Origin: Roseiarcus sp963836695
Lineage (GTDB): Bacteria; Pseudomonadota; Alphaproteobacteria; Rhizobiales; Beijerinckiaceae
Direction of reading: 5' to 3'
Assembly (NCBI GenBank): GCA_963836695.1
Contig: CAWIKX010000007.1
Span: forward strand, 186,001 to 250,000
Length of the DNA stretch: 64,000 nt
Positions within the stretch are counted from its first letter, which is position 1, and each line of letters starts with the position of its first letter. A program made the translations under genes and the position numbers. Below, piece after piece: positions 46,460-56,024 of the stretch. The notes below the pieces were generated by a model. The model had not been told where the DNA came from. It searched no databases and saw nothing but the letters and a program-made list of their open reading frames with translations.

Positions 46460-47482
46460 ATGGGTGCTAACCTTCGTGTGGTGTTGGCTGCAGTGGTCGG
46501 CCTGGCCTTCGTCATCCCCGCGGCGGCCGAAGACCTGGTGGTGGGTTCCTTCGGGGGGTCGTTCGCCGACAACCTCAAGAAGTGCCACGTCGAACCCTTC
46601 GAGAAGGCGACGGGGGCCAAGGTGTCGCTGAAGCTCGGCAATTCCTCGCAGTTCGCAGCCGCCCTTCGCGCCGCCGCGGGCAAGCCGGACATGGACATCG
46701 TCTACATCGACAATTCGCTCGCGGCGCAGGCGCATAACGAAGGTCTGACGCAGGCGATCGACCGTTCCAAGCTGAAGAGCGCTCCGGACATTCTCCCGTC
46801 GGCCTGGGGCAAAGACGATTCCTACGTCGTTGCGATGGTGAGCGCGACCACGCTCGTCTACAATCCGAAGCTCGTGAAAACGCCGCCGACCTCGTGGCTT
46901 GACATCGCCGACCCGGCCTATGCCGGCAAATATGCGATCGGCGACATCAGCGGCACGGCGGGCCTGCAATTCCTGCTCGCGCTCAACAAGCTCAAGGGCG
47001 GCACGCTCGACAACATCACGCCCGGGATCGAGGCCATCAAGCCGATCGCGGAAGGCGCGACCGTGCTCTACACGCAAGCCGACCAGCTTCTTTCGTTGTT
47101 CGAGCGCGAGGAGATCGCGATCGCCCCCTGGTATCCGGATCGCGCCGGCGTCGCCATCGACAAAGGGCTCTCGCTCGCCGTCGCTTATCCCAAGGAAGGG
47201 GCCGTCGGCATTCTACCCGCTGTCGTTATCCCCAAGGGCACGGCGAAGACCGAGCTTGCGCTCAAATTCCTCGACCAGATCCTGTCGGCCGAAGGCCAGT
47301 CGTGCTTCTCGGAACATGCCTATATCGGCGCGGTCAACACCAAGGTGGAATTGTCCGACAAGGTCAAGGCGCTCGTGCCCAACGGCGAGAGCCTCGAGAA
47401 GACCTGGTTTGTCGATCCCGGGATCATCGCCAAGAACACGGCGGAGTGGACGCGCCGGTGGCAGCGGGAGGTCACGCGCTGA
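46460..47482 (+). CDS. ABC transporter substrate-binding protein (PotD/spermidine-putrescine type)
   Basis: 340-residue periplasmic binding protein with a signal peptide (MGANLRVVLAAVVGLAFVIPAAA before EDLVVGSFGG). The two-lobed PotD/AfuA-like fold is seen from the conserved FGGSFADNLKKC, VYIDNSLAAQA, TSWLDIADPAYAGKYAI, and ILPAVVIPKGTAK segments. Downstream genes are an ATPase and two permeases of the same family. Substrates of this family include polyamines, opines and other small cations; the real one is not known. Confidence 0.88.
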   Translation: MGANLRVVLAAVVGLAFVIPAAAEDLVVGSFGGSFADNLKKCHVEPFEKATGAKVSLKLGNSSQFAAALRAAAGKPDMDIVYIDNSLAAQAHNEGLTQAIDRSKLKSAPDILPSAWGKDDSYVVAMVSATTLVYNPKLVKTPPTSWLDIADPAYAGKYAIGDISGTAGLQFLLALNKLKGGTLDNITPGIEAIKPIAEGATVLYTQADQLLSLFEREEIAIAPWYPDRAGVAIDKGLSLAVAYPKEGAVGILPAVVIPKGTAKTELALKFLDQILSAEGQSCFSEHAYIGAVNTKVELSDKVKALVPNGESLEKTWFVDPGIIAKNTAEWTRRWQREVTR

Positions 47483-47519
47483 GCGGGAGGCGCCGCGCCG
47501 ACGGAGCGGCGAAGCGCGC

Positions 47520-48602
47520 ATGAGCGCTTTGACGCTGGACCGGTTGAGCAAGTCCTATGACGGCGTCGCGGTCGTGCAAGATGTTTCGATGACGATCGGC
47601 GAGGGCGAGTTCGTCTCGCTCCTCGGGCCGTCAGGCTGCGGCAAGACGACGATTCTCCGGATGGCCGCCGGGCTCGTCGAACCCAGCCAAGGCCGGGTTC
47701 TCATCGGCGACGACGATGTGACGGGCCTACCGCCGAACCGGCGCGGGCTCGGGCTCGTTTTTCAGTCCTATGCGCTGTTTCCGCATCTCAACGTATTCGA
47801 GAATGTCGCCTTCGGGCTGCGCCGCCGACGGGCGCCTCGCGCCGAGATTGAGCAACGGGTGGAGCGGGCGCTCGCTATGGTCCGCCTCGCAGGTTTTGGC
47901 GACCGCCACCCGCGCCAGCTCTCTGGCGGGCAGCAGCAGCGCGTGGCGATTGCGCGCGCAATCGCGCCGGAGCCGCGCGTTCTTCTGTTCGACGAGCCGC
48001 TCTCCAATCTCGACGCCCAGCTCCGCGACGAGATGCAGATCGAGCTCAAACGGTTGCAGCGCAGTCTCGGCGTGACGACCCTGTTCGTCACGCACGACCA
48101 GAGCGAAGCGCTGTCGATGTCCGACCGGGTCGGCGTCATGGCGCACGGAATCATGCAACAATTCGGGTCGCCCGAGGACATCTATCACCGGCCCACGACG
48201 GCGTTCGTCGCGAGCTTCATCGGCAAGCCGAACCGCCTGCGCGGATTTGTCGCGTCGCGGCGCGGCGAGGGCGGTCTTATTCGGCTGGGCGATAGCGTGG
48301 AGATCGCGGCCGCGAAGGTCGCGCAAGCGGAAGGGGCGCGGGTCGAAGTCATCATACGTCAGGAGGCGGTCAGGCTCGAGCCAGGCGACGTTGGCGAGAC
48401 AGCCCTTAGAGGCGCGGTCGCCTTGCGATCGTTCAGCGGCGCACGTGTGCGCTACGTGATCAGGCTCGCCGACGACGTTGAGCTTCTGGCGGACACGGCC
48501 TCGCATGGCGAGCAAGCCGCGCTTGTCCCGGATACGCGCGTCGGGGTCGCGCTTGACCCGACGGCCGTCTTCGTGATGGCGCCGGCGGAGGATGCCGCAT
48601 GA
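47520..48602 (+). CDS. ABC transporter ATP-binding protein (PotA type)
   Basis: 360 residues. Walker A GPSGCGKTT, Q-loop FQSYALFPHLNV, signature LSGGQQQRVAIARAI, Walker B RVLLFDEPLSNLDAQLR and the switch His in FVTHDQSEALS. The C-terminal part from about residue 240 is the TOBE/OB domain of PotA-type importers. Starts at ATG 47520, 37 bases after the binding-protein gene. Overlaps the next permease start by 4 bases. Confidence 0.95.
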   Translation: MSALTLDRLSKSYDGVAVVQDVSMTIGEGEFVSLLGPSGCGKTTILRMAAGLVEPSQGRVLIGDDDVTGLPPNRRGLGLVFQSYALFPHLNVFENVAFGLRRRRAPRAEIEQRVERALAMVRLAGFGDRHPRQLSGGQQQRVAIARAIAPEPRVLLFDEPLSNLDAQLRDEMQIELKRLQRSLGVTTLFVTHDQSEALSMSDRVGVMAHGIMQQFGSPEDIYHRPTTAFVASFIGKPNRLRGFVASRRGEGGLIRLGDSVEIAAAKVAQAEGARVEVIIRQEAVRLEPGDVGETALRGAVALRSFSGARVRYVIRLADDVELLADTASHGEQAALVPDTRVGVALDPTAVFVMAPAEDAA

Positions 48603-49450
48603 TGTCGCGGCGCAGCGCGCTCATGCTGATCGCGCCGCTTGCGCTCACGCTCGCGGCGTTCTTCCTTTTGCCGATCCTGCTCCTCGTCCCGATGAGCTTC
48701 GAGAAGTACGTCCCGGGCAGCGGCATAGCCAAGGGCGCATGGACGCTCTCCAACTATACCCAGCTCGTCACAGACGATTACTACCGCGAGGTGATCTGGC
48801 GCACGCTCGGCCTTGGCTTCGCCGTCACCTTCGCCTGCCTCGTACTCGGCTATCCGCTCGCCTATCTGATCGCCCGCGGCCCCGAGCGCTGGCGCCTTCC
48901 GCTCACGCTCCTCGTGATCTTCCCGATGATGCTCAACCTGGTCGTCCGGTCGTTCGGCTGGATCGCGCTTCTTGCCAATCACGGGCTCGTCAACAACCTC
49001 CTCGTCGATCTCGGCCTGATCGCGCGCCCGGTGAAGCTGATCTTCAACTTCACCGGCGTCATGATCGGAATGACGCATATCTATCTGCCGTTCATGGTGT
49101 TGATGCTGGCGGCGGCCATTCGCAGCCTGCCGCGGGACGTGGAAGCGGCCGCGGCGACGCTCGGATCGAGCCGCGCCCATGTCTTTTTCGCCGTCACGCT
49201 GCCGCTGACGGCGCCGGGCGTCCTTGCTGGGTCCATCCTCGTCTTCGTCCTCACGGTCAGCGCCCTTGTCGTGCCGCGTATGCTCGGGGGCCCGACCTAC
49301 AAGGTGATGGCGACGCTCATTTACGACGAGTTCATGCAACTGCTCGACTGGCCGAGCGGCGCGGCGCTCTCCTTCGCTCTGACCTTCATCGCGGTCGGCG
49401 TCATCTGGATGTCGAGCCGGTTTGCGCGGCGCTGGGCGGGGGCGGCGTGA
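48599..49450 (+). CDS. ABC transporter permease (PotB type)
   Basis: 283-residue membrane permease with six likely helices. The EAA loop reads LPRDVEAAAATLGSSRAHVF; its Glu and Gly contact the ATPase. The PTYKVMATLIYDEFM block fits PotB. The ATG at 48599 overlaps the ATPase stop by 4 bases, and the stop overlaps the next start by 4 bases. Confidence 0.93.
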   Translation: MMSRRSALMLIAPLALTLAAFFLLPILLLVPMSFEKYVPGSGIAKGAWTLSNYTQLVTDDYYREVIWRTLGLGFAVTFACLVLGYPLAYLIARGPERWRLPLTLLVIFPMMLNLVVRSFGWIALLANHGLVNNLLVDLGLIARPVKLIFNFTGVMIGMTHIYLPFMVLMLAAAIRSLPRDVEAAAATLGSSRAHVFFAVTLPLTAPGVLAGSILVFVLTVSALVVPRMLGGPTYKVMATLIYDEFMQLLDWPSGAALSFALTFIAVGVIWMSSRFARRWAGAA

Positions 49451-50245
49451 GCGACTTCGCGGAGAGCCGTCCGAGCGCTGGCGTGACCGCGGTCGCTCTC
49501 GTTGTCGTGGCGTTTCTCGAACTGCCGGTCGCGGTCATCATGCTCGCGGCCTTCTCGAAGACGGCCTATCTGACCATCCCGCCACGGGGCCTGACGCTCG
49601 CGTGGTTCGGCAAGGTCTTGAGCGACCCGGACTATCTGTCGGCGATCCGCATGAGCCTGATCCTCGCTTGCGGCTCGACCATCGTTTCGCTCGCGCTCGG
49701 CATCGCTGCGGCTTACGCGCTCTTCCGTAAGATCCTGCCGGGCGCCGAGGCGATCGGCGCTTTCCTGATGTCGCCCCTCATTCTGCCGGGCGTCGTCATC
49801 GGCGTGGCGCTGCTGCAGTTCTATAGCCTGACGGATCTGCGCGGCGCGCTTCTCAGCCTCATCATGGCGCATGTCGTCATCACTGTCCCCTATGTTGTGC
49901 GCTCGGCGCTTGCGAGCCTCGGCGGGACTCGACATGGCTCTGGAAGAGGCCGCGCGCGTATTGGGCGCGGACGCCTTCGCCGCCTTTCGGCTCGTGACGC
50001 TGCCGCTGATCGCGCCCGGCCTCGTCGCGGGCGGCCTCTTCGCCTTCGTGACTTCTCTCGACAACGTGCCGGTAACGATCTTCCTCATCGGACCCAGCCA
50101 GACAACGCTGCCGGTTCTGATCTTCTCGTCGGTCGAGATGGGCGTCGATCCGAGCGTCGCCGCCGTCTCGACGCTCATGATCATCGCGACGGGTCTTGCG
50201 CTCTGGTTCGCCGAGTGGCGCACCGGCTTTCATCGTTTCGTCTAA
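49447..50245 (+). pseudogene. ABC transporter permease (PotC type), frameshifted
   Basis: PotC-type permease starting at GTG 49447, overlapping the PotB-type gene by 4 bases. The first frame runs through four helices to SALASLGG, and the next frame continues the EAA loop (LDMALEEAARVLGADAFAAF) to the end. One extra G in GGG at 49924-49926 explains the shift. Removing it gives about 265 residues with the complete EAA motif, so sequencing error or a recent mutation is likely. Confidence 0.85.
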
Positions 50246-50257
50246 GGAGACTTCTCA

Positions 50258-51091
50258 ATGCCGCTGACGAGCCGCGGATTTCCGCTGTTCCTGACCTTCG
50301 ATCTCGACGCGGAGACCATGTGGACGGCGCGTGATCCCGGCTATGCAAAGCGGCCGATCCTGATGTCGCAGGGCGCCTATGGCTGGAAAATCGGGACGCC
50401 GCGCATCCTCGATCTTCTCGATCGCTACGGCCTCAAGGTCACGTTCTTTGTGCCGGGGCTTGTGATCGATCAGCGCGAGGCGCTGATGGAGGGGATCCTC
50501 AAGCGCGGACACGAGATCGCGCATCACAGCTATAGCCACACGTGGATCCTCAATCTCACGCCCGAGCAGGAGCGTGAGGAAATGGAGAGAGGCTTTCAGT
50601 CGATCAAGCGGGTGAGCGGCCGGGCTCCGCGCGGCTGGCGGTCGCCGGCGGCCGAATTGAGCGCGATCAGCATGCCGCTCCTGGTCGAATACGGCTTCGA
50701 CTATTCCTCGAACTTTTTCGACGACGACAGCCCCTATCTCCACGCGCTCGAGGGTCGCGAGACGAAGATCGTCGAGCTGCCGTTCCGTTGGGTGCTCGAT
50801 GATGCGCCCTTCTTTCAGTATTCGATCGTGCTGCCCGGCCGAACGATGCAGGCGCCTTCGGCAGTGCTCGAGGCGTGGACGAGCGAGTTCGACGCGCTCT
50901 ACGCCGAAGACCGCATGATGATGATCGGCATGCACCCGCAGCTCATCGGACAGCCGTCCCGGCTGAAGGCGCTTGAGGGCCTGATCGAACACGCCTTGGT
51001 CCGTTCAAATGTCTGGATCGGCCGCTGCGACGAAATGGTCGAAGACATGCGCCCCTCGCTCGAGAAGGCCCGGGCGGCGGCCAAGCAATGA
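50258..51091 (+). CDS. Polysaccharide deacetylase family protein (PuuE/HpPgdA-like)
   Basis: 277-residue NodB-fold amidase-like enzyme. The N-terminal FLTFDLDAETMW holds the catalytic Asp pair; HEIAHHSYSHTW is the His metal block; RGWRSPAAELS is motif 3. In this position the NodB fold is not a secreted form, since no signal peptide is present, which fits the cytosolic group that acts on small molecules (allantoinase-like) as well as peptidoglycan. The gene follows the importer by 12 bases and overlaps the next SDR by 4 bases, so it is part of the same catabolic operon. Confidence 0.82.
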   Translation: MPLTSRGFPLFLTFDLDAETMWTARDPGYAKRPILMSQGAYGWKIGTPRILDLLDRYGLKVTFFVPGLVIDQREALMEGILKRGHEIAHHSYSHTWILNLTPEQEREEMERGFQSIKRVSGRAPRGWRSPAAELSAISMPLLVEYGFDYSSNFFDDDSPYLHALEGRETKIVELPFRWVLDDAPFFQYSIVLPGRTMQAPSAVLEAWTSEFDALYAEDRMMMIGMHPQLIGQPSRLKALEGLIEHALVRSNVWIGRCDEMVEDMRPSLEKARAAAKQ

Positions 51092-51862
51092 CCGGACCGT
51101 TCCATGGACGCCGCATCCTGGTTACCGGCGCCGCCAAGGGGATCGGACTCGCGACGGTCGTCCGGCTCGCGGCGGAAGGTGCGCGCGTCGCCGCGCTCGA
51201 CCGCGATGCGGCCGCCCTTGCGGCGTTGCCGAGCCGCCTGGGTCAAGCGCTCGGACACGCCGCCGCCGTCGATGTTGCGGATGGCGCCGCGGTAGCGGAC
51301 GCCGTCAACGAATTCCGCCGACGCTCTTGGCGGTCTCGACGGCGTCGTCAACGCCGCTGGCGTCGATCTCTACGCGGACATCGAGGCCATGGCGCCGACG
51401 GATTGGGAGCGAGTCCTGGCGGTCAATCTCACCGGCCCGTTTCTCGTGATCCAGGCTGCCTATTCTTTTCTGAAAGCGGCGGGGGGCGGGACCATCGTCA
51501 ATGTCTCGTCAGCGGCGGGGCTATCGCCGCTCAAGAACCGCACCGCTTATTGCGCCTCGAAGGCTGGGCTGCAGATGGCGTCCAAGGCGCTCGCGATCGA
51601 AGCGGGCGCATTCGATATCCGGGTCAACACGGTCTGTCCGGGCGCGGTCGAGACGGAGCTCTTTCGCTCGAGCTTCGCTTTGGCGTTTCCCTCCGCGCCC
51701 GACGAGCAGGCGATCCGCAATGCGGTGCGAGCGCGCTACGCCCTGAATCGGATCGCCGAGCCTCAGGAAATCGCCGCCGCAATCGTCTGGCTGAGCGGCC
51801 CGGAATCCTCCTACGTAACCGGCGTCGCGCTCGCGGTCGACGGCGGACGCAGCTTTCACTGA
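51088..51862 (+). pseudogene. SDR family oxidoreductase, frameshifted
   Basis: Short-chain dehydrogenase of about 257 residues after correction. The first frame has the cofactor loop (ILVTGAAKGIGLATV), the second frame NAAGVDLYADIEA, the catalytic Ser in IVNVSSAAGLS and the YCASKAG motif. One extra C at 51315-51316 (TTCC for TTC) causes the shift. Everything else is intact. It overlaps the deacetylase gene by 4 bases. Confidence 0.85.
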
Positions 51863-51873
51863 GAGAAGCCGAA

Positions 51874-52629
51874 ATGGACGTGGGGCGTTTCCTTGGCAAG
51901 ACCGTCGTCATCACCGGCGCAGCGCACGGGATTGGAGCGGCGACCGCGCGTCGCTTCCTCGCTGAGGGCGCCCGGGTCGCCGCTATTGATCGCGAAGCAG
52001 ACGGGTTTGCGGATCTTGAGGCGCGGGCGGATGACGGCCGCCTACTGACGATCGCTGGCGATTGCACAGACGTCGACGCCCTCGCCGACTTTCACGCCCG
52101 CACGCATGCGGCCTTCGGGCCGATTGATGTGCTCTTCAACAATGTGGGCCAGAGCGGGCGGGAACGCGCAACCGAGTTCCATCAATCGAGCGAGGAGGTC
52201 TGGCGCTTCGTCATGGAGGTCTCGCTCTTCACCACAATGCGGATGGCGCGTCTCGTGGCGCCGGCTATGCGCGAGCGCCGTTGCGGCCGGATCGTCAACA
52301 TGTCGAGCGATGCAGCCTTCGTCGGCGATACGGGCCTCGCCGATTACGCCGCGGCGAAAATGGGCGTCGTCGGCTTCACCCGCGCGCTCGCGCGCGAACT
52401 CGCGCCGTTCGGCGTTACCGTCAACGCCGTCGCGCCGGGCGCGATCCGCACCCGTGCGCATGACAGTCTCGCCCCCGAGGTCATCGACCGGATCAAGGCG
52501 GGCGCTCCCGCTGGCTACATCGCTGAACCGGAGGACGTCGCGGGCTGCGTGGCCTTTCTGGCCAGCGACGACGCACGATACGTCACCGGGCAAACGCTTC
52601 TGATCGACGGCGGCCGGTGGATGGTCTGA
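51874..52629 (+). CDS. SDR family oxidoreductase
   Basis: 251 residues: cofactor loop VVITGAAHGIGAATARRF, NNVGQSGRERA, catalytic Ser in IVNMSSDAAFVGD and the YAAAKMG motif (Tyr and Lys present). It is a different subgroup from the preceding SDR. It follows 11 bases after it in the importer operon. Substrate unknown. Confidence 0.88.
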   Translation: MDVGRFLGKTVVITGAAHGIGAATARRFLAEGARVAAIDREADGFADLEARADDGRLLTIAGDCTDVDALADFHARTHAAFGPIDVLFNNVGQSGRERATEFHQSSEEVWRFVMEVSLFTTMRMARLVAPAMRERRCGRIVNMSSDAAFVGDTGLADYAAAKMGVVGFTRALARELAPFGVTVNAVAPGAIRTRAHDSLAPEVIDRIKAGAPAGYIAEPEDVAGCVAFLASDDARYVTGQTLLIDGGRWMV

Positions 52630-52644
52630 ACGGAGCCGAAACCT

Positions 52645-54033
52645 ATGACCGACATCGCCGATCTGACCGCCTGCGATCTTGCCGCCGCGATCCGCAACAA
52701 GACGGTTTCGCCAGTGGAGGCGGTGGAGGCGGTGTTGACGCGCATGGAGGCGCGCCGCGACCTCAACGCCTTCCTTGCCGTGCCAGCCGAGCGTGCTCGC
52801 GCAGAAGCCAAGCAAGCTGAGGCGGCAGTGCGGCGCGGCGATCCACTTGGCCCCCTGCATGGCGTTCCCTTTTCGGCGAAGGACCTGATCAACACGGAAG
52901 GCGTGGCGACGACGCAAGGCTCGGCTTTGTTCGCCGGGGTCATTCCCTCGACGGACGCGGTCGCCGTCGCCCGAGCGCGGGCCGCAGGCGCGATCCTCAT
53001 CGGTAAGACGACGACCCCGGAGTTCGGCCACAAGCCTTTTACCGAGGGACCGCTTTTCGGTCGCACGCTCAATCCCTTTAGCGAAGCGCACACCTGCGGC
53101 GGCTCGTCCGGCGGCGCAGCGGTTGCGGTCGCATCGGGAATGGGGCCGCTCGCGCTTGGCACAGACGGCGGCGGCTCAATCCGCATTCCCGCCTCATGCT
53201 GCGCGATCATCGGCCTCAAGGCGACGCTCGGCGCGATCCCACACCTGCAGCCTCCGGATCTGTTCGGCGCCAACTCCTACGTCGGCCCCATGGCCCGAAC
53301 GGTCGCCGACACGCGCCTTCTGTTCGAGCCAGTGGCCGGGCGGGATGGCCGCGATCCCTACGGTCAAGGGGAGACAACCCCGCCGCGACGGCTCACGAAC
53401 CGCGAAAAGCCGCGCATCGGTTTTCTTCTGCGATGCGGAAACCGGCTAGACCCGGCGGTGGAGGCGGCGGCCGTCGCCGCGATGCGACAAGCCGAAGCGC
53501 TCGGGATGGCGGTCGAGCCGATCGAACTCGATCTCGTGTCGATGGAGCCGCATTTCCTCGTGATGCTGCGCTCGCAGCTCTTGACGCGGCTCGGCGCCGC
53601 AGCCAAGCGCAGCCCGGAGAAGCTGGACCCGACGCTGATCGCGACAATGGAGGCGGGGCGCGGCTTGAGCGCCACGGATCTGTGGGAGGCGCAATATGCG
53701 CGGACAGACTGCTTCGGCAAGATCCAAAAAATCCTCGCCGACCTGGACCTCATCGCCTCACCGACCCTGTCCGCGCCGCCTTTGCCGGTCGGGGTCGATC
53801 CGTTGGGTCAGGTCGTGATCGACGGGCGCGACGCCGGCACGATCCGCGGCGCCTGGTACCCCTATACGTTCCCATTCAACCTGACGGGTCACCCCGCGCT
53901 GTCGCTGCCCTGCGGCTGGACGGAAGACAAATTGCCGATCGGCCTGCAACTCGTCGGCCGTTGGCATGACGACCGCTTTCTGCTCGACGTCGCTGAAAAG
54001 CTCGAGGCGGCCTGCGCCGGGCAGGTCCGCTGA
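52645..54033 (+). CDS. Amidase (amidase-signature family)
   Basis: 462 residues with the Lys79-Ser154/155-Ser178 catalytic set in FSAKDLINTEG, CGGSSGGAAVA and GTDGGGSIRIPAS. It hydrolyses amides, but the group is broad (aryl-acylamidase, allophanate hydrolase, indoleacetamide hydrolase, GatA). It is the last gene of the operon (importer, deacetylase, two SDRs, amidase) and is 15 bases after the SDR stop. The likely job is to release ammonia or an amine from an imported amide. Confidence 0.9.
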   Translation: MTDIADLTACDLAAAIRNKTVSPVEAVEAVLTRMEARRDLNAFLAVPAERARAEAKQAEAAVRRGDPLGPLHGVPFSAKDLINTEGVATTQGSALFAGVIPSTDAVAVARARAAGAILIGKTTTPEFGHKPFTEGPLFGRTLNPFSEAHTCGGSSGGAAVAVASGMGPLALGTDGGGSIRIPASCCAIIGLKATLGAIPHLQPPDLFGANSYVGPMARTVADTRLLFEPVAGRDGRDPYGQGETTPPRRLTNREKPRIGFLLRCGNRLDPAVEAAAVAAMRQAEALGMAVEPIELDLVSMEPHFLVMLRSQLLTRLGAAAKRSPEKLDPTLIATMEAGRGLSATDLWEAQYARTDCFGKIQKILADLDLIASPTLSAPPLPVGVDPLGQVVIDGRDAGTIRGAWYPYTFPFNLTGHPALSLPCGWTEDKLPIGLQLVGRWHDDRFLLDVAEKLEAACAGQVR

Positions 54034-54202
54034 TTCCTAGCGGACCTCGGGGAGCAATCTCTACCCGGCGAGTTTCCCCCAATTGCGCGCAAAGACGCCT
54101 GCGGCTGTCCTGATCGGCTCGATCGGCGAGCACGCGTCCGACGGGCCGCGCCCACCGTCATTCGCTCACCGACATGGAGGAGCCGGTTCGCTTGTTGCTT
54201 CT

Positions 54203-54943
54203 TCACGCTACCGCGAATCCTCCGTCCGCTCGCAGCGCCACGCCCGTGATCGCGGACGCACGATCCGACAAGAGGAACGCGATCGTCTCGGCGATCTCAT
54301 CAACCTCCAGAAAGCGGCCGATCGCCATGCGCGCGAGACGCGGCGCCGCGCGCGCCGGATCACTCCAGGCTTTTCGGCCCATATCCGTCATGGTGATGTT
54401 CGGGTTGACAGAGTTCACGCGAATGCCATGGCGTCCAAGCTCGACAGCCATTACCCGGGTGAGTGCGTCGAGCGCCGATTTGGACGCGCAATAGGCCGCA
54501 TGATCGACCACCCCCAGAAACGACGCGTCGCTCGACACGTTCACAATCGACCCAGGCAGTTTCGCCGCGATACGCCTGCGCGCATAGTCCTGCGCAAGCA
54601 GCATCGGCGCTTTGGCGTTGACCGTCATGATGGCGTCGAAAGTCTCGAGCGTCATGTCTACGAATGGATCGAGCGCCGTGGCCCCGGCGCAGTTCACCAG
54701 GAGGTCGAACGGCTTAGTCTTATGCACCGCCGCAAGCAGGTTTTTGAGGTCGGCAAGATCTGCCGCGATCGTGTCGCACCCGATTTCAGCCTTGAGAGAG
54801 GCGAGATCGCTGGCTGTGCGGCTCAACGCGATGACCGAGGCGCCGCGCGACGCAAGCAGCTTGGCCGTGGCGCGCCCGATCCCCTTCCCCGCCCCCGTGA
54901 CGAGAACGGTCTGTCCACGAAATTCCTCAGCCGCGTCTCCCAT
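54203..54943 (-). CDS. SDR, L-xylulose/erythrulose reductase type (DCXR-like)
   Basis: 246-residue short-chain dehydrogenase that resembles animal DCXR (compared from memory): VLVTGAGKGIGRATAKLLA, VNCAGATALDPFVDM, then IVNVSSDASF, YCASKSALDALTRVMAVELG, NPNITMTDMG and the GGFAVA end. DCXR-type enzymes reduce L-xylulose and L-erythrulose, so a role in interconverting a tetritol and erythrulose is plausible and fits the locus. AGGAGGAA lies before the ATG. Divergent from the LerI-type gene. Confidence 0.85.
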   Translation of the reverse strand: MGDAAEEFRGQTVLVTGAGKGIGRATAKLLASRGASVIALSRTASDLASLKAEIGCDTIAADLADLKNLLAAVHKTKPFDLLVNCAGATALDPFVDMTLETFDAIMTVNAKAPMLLAQDYARRRIAAKLPGSIVNVSSDASFLGVVDHAAYCASKSALDALTRVMAVELGRHGIRVNSVNPNITMTDMGRKAWSDPARAAPRLARMAIGRFLEVDEIAETIAFLLSDRASAITGVALRADGGFAVA

Positions 54944-55017
54944 ATTCGCTTCCTCCTGCCTTGCGCTTCCTATCTGCGATCGCGGGTCCCCGCATAGCGC
55001 ATCTCGAAGGTTCTCCC

Positions 55018-55124
55018 TTAACGGCCTGGACGAGGACTCGCCGCGTTTGAAGCGAGAACAATTCCGTCAAGCGCTTCGCCTACGATCGCGTCGGGGAATT
55101 GACGATCTTCTTGACCTTCGCCAT
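55018..55124 (-). pseudogene. Relic of a second dhaK-type gene (N-terminal fragment)
   Basis: From ATG 55124 the frame reads MAKVKKIVNSP, and the next frame continues DAIVGEALDGIVLASNAASP to a TAA at 55018-55020. Read together this resembles the first ~30 residues of a DhaK domain (the KKxxNDPxxxVxEMLxG pattern). A one-base difference breaks it, and nothing further of the domain is seen before the SDR. It is placed directly upstream of the DCXR-like SDR on the same strand. Confidence 0.4.
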
Positions 55125-55253
55125 CCGGTTCACTTGCCCTCGCTTTATGGCGCGGTCAACCGCGTTCGCCTGGATGATCTATGGCTCGCATGCTACGGCG
55201 AGCGTCGCTCGATCGGCCCGGCGGCGCGATCATGGGTCGCACGGGATTGAGGG

Positions 55254-56024
55254 ATGTCCGAACCGCCAAGCGTCTGGATCGGAACAAGCTGGAAGATGAA
55301 CAAGACGCTGGCCGAAGCGCGCGTCTTCGCCGATGGCCTGCTCGCAGGGGATCCGAGCCACGACTTACGTATTCAGCGCTTCGTCATTCCGCCTTTCACC
55401 GCCGCCCGCGAGGTGAAGGCGATGCTGAAGGAGACGTCCGTCAAGGTTGGCGCCCAAACCATGCATTGGGCTGACGACGGCGCCTGGACCGGAGAAATCT
55501 CGCCGGTGATGCTGAAGGACTGTGGCCTCGACCTCGTCGAGCTCGGCCATTCCGAGCGCCGTGAACATTTCGGCGAGACGGACGAGACGGTGGGGCTTAA
55601 GGCCGAAGCTGCCATCCGGCATGGCCTCGCGCCGCTGATATGCGTTGGCGAAACGCTTGCCGAGCGCGAAGCCGGTCGCGCCGCCGCGGTCCTGGAGAGG
55701 CAGGTGCGCGGAGCTCTTGTCCGGCTCGAAGGCCCGCAAAAACACGCCCCGATCCTCTTCGCCTACGAGCCCGTGTGGGCGATCGGCGTGCACGGCGTTC
55801 CCGCTTCTTCCGACTATGCGGACGCCCGCCAGGCCGAGATTATCGCTGTCGCCGAAAATGTGCTCGGTCGCCACGTTCCTTGTCTCTACGGCGGTTCGGT
55901 TGATCTCAACAATTGTAGAGAGCTCATTGTCCGCCCGCATGTCGATGGGCTGTTCATCGGGCGCTCCGCTTGGAGGGTCGAGGGCTATCTTGAAATCCTC
56001 GCCCGGTGCGCCGCCGTGCTTTGA
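55254..56024 (+). CDS. lerI: Triosephosphate isomerase-family L-erythrulose-1-phosphate isomerase (LerI/EryH type)
   Basis: 256-residue TIM-barrel enzyme. Catalytic Lys14 (GTSWKMNK), His99 (ELGHSERR) and Glu172 (AYEPVWAIG) are all present. The first motif is GTSWKMN, where ordinary TpiA has GNWKMN; this is typical of the erythritol-pathway paralogue (EryH/TpiA2 of Brucella, LerI of mycobacteria) that converts L-erythrulose 1-phosphate to D-erythrulose 4-phosphate. The neighbours (RpiB-type isomerase, DhaK domain, dehydrogenases, sugar importer) support this. It is on the strand opposite to the rest of the locus. Confidence 0.85.
   Translation: MSEPPSVWIGTSWKMNKTLAEARVFADGLLAGDPSHDLRIQRFVIPPFTAAREVKAMLKETSVKVGAQTMHWADDGAWTGEISPVMLKDCGLDLVELGHSERREHFGETDETVGLKAEAAIRHGLAPLICVGETLAEREAGRAAAVLERQVRGALVRLEGPQKHAPILFAYEPVWAIGVHGVPASSDYADARQAEIIAVAENVLGRHVPCLYGGSVDLNNCRELIVRPHVDGLFIGRSAWRVEGYLEILARCAAVL

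Noticed and set aside
45716..47077. 453-codon minus-strand frame that includes the MarR gene
   Set aside because: Only the last ~155 codons match MarR. The rest runs over the importer promoter and the binding-protein gene on the other strand and is not coding.
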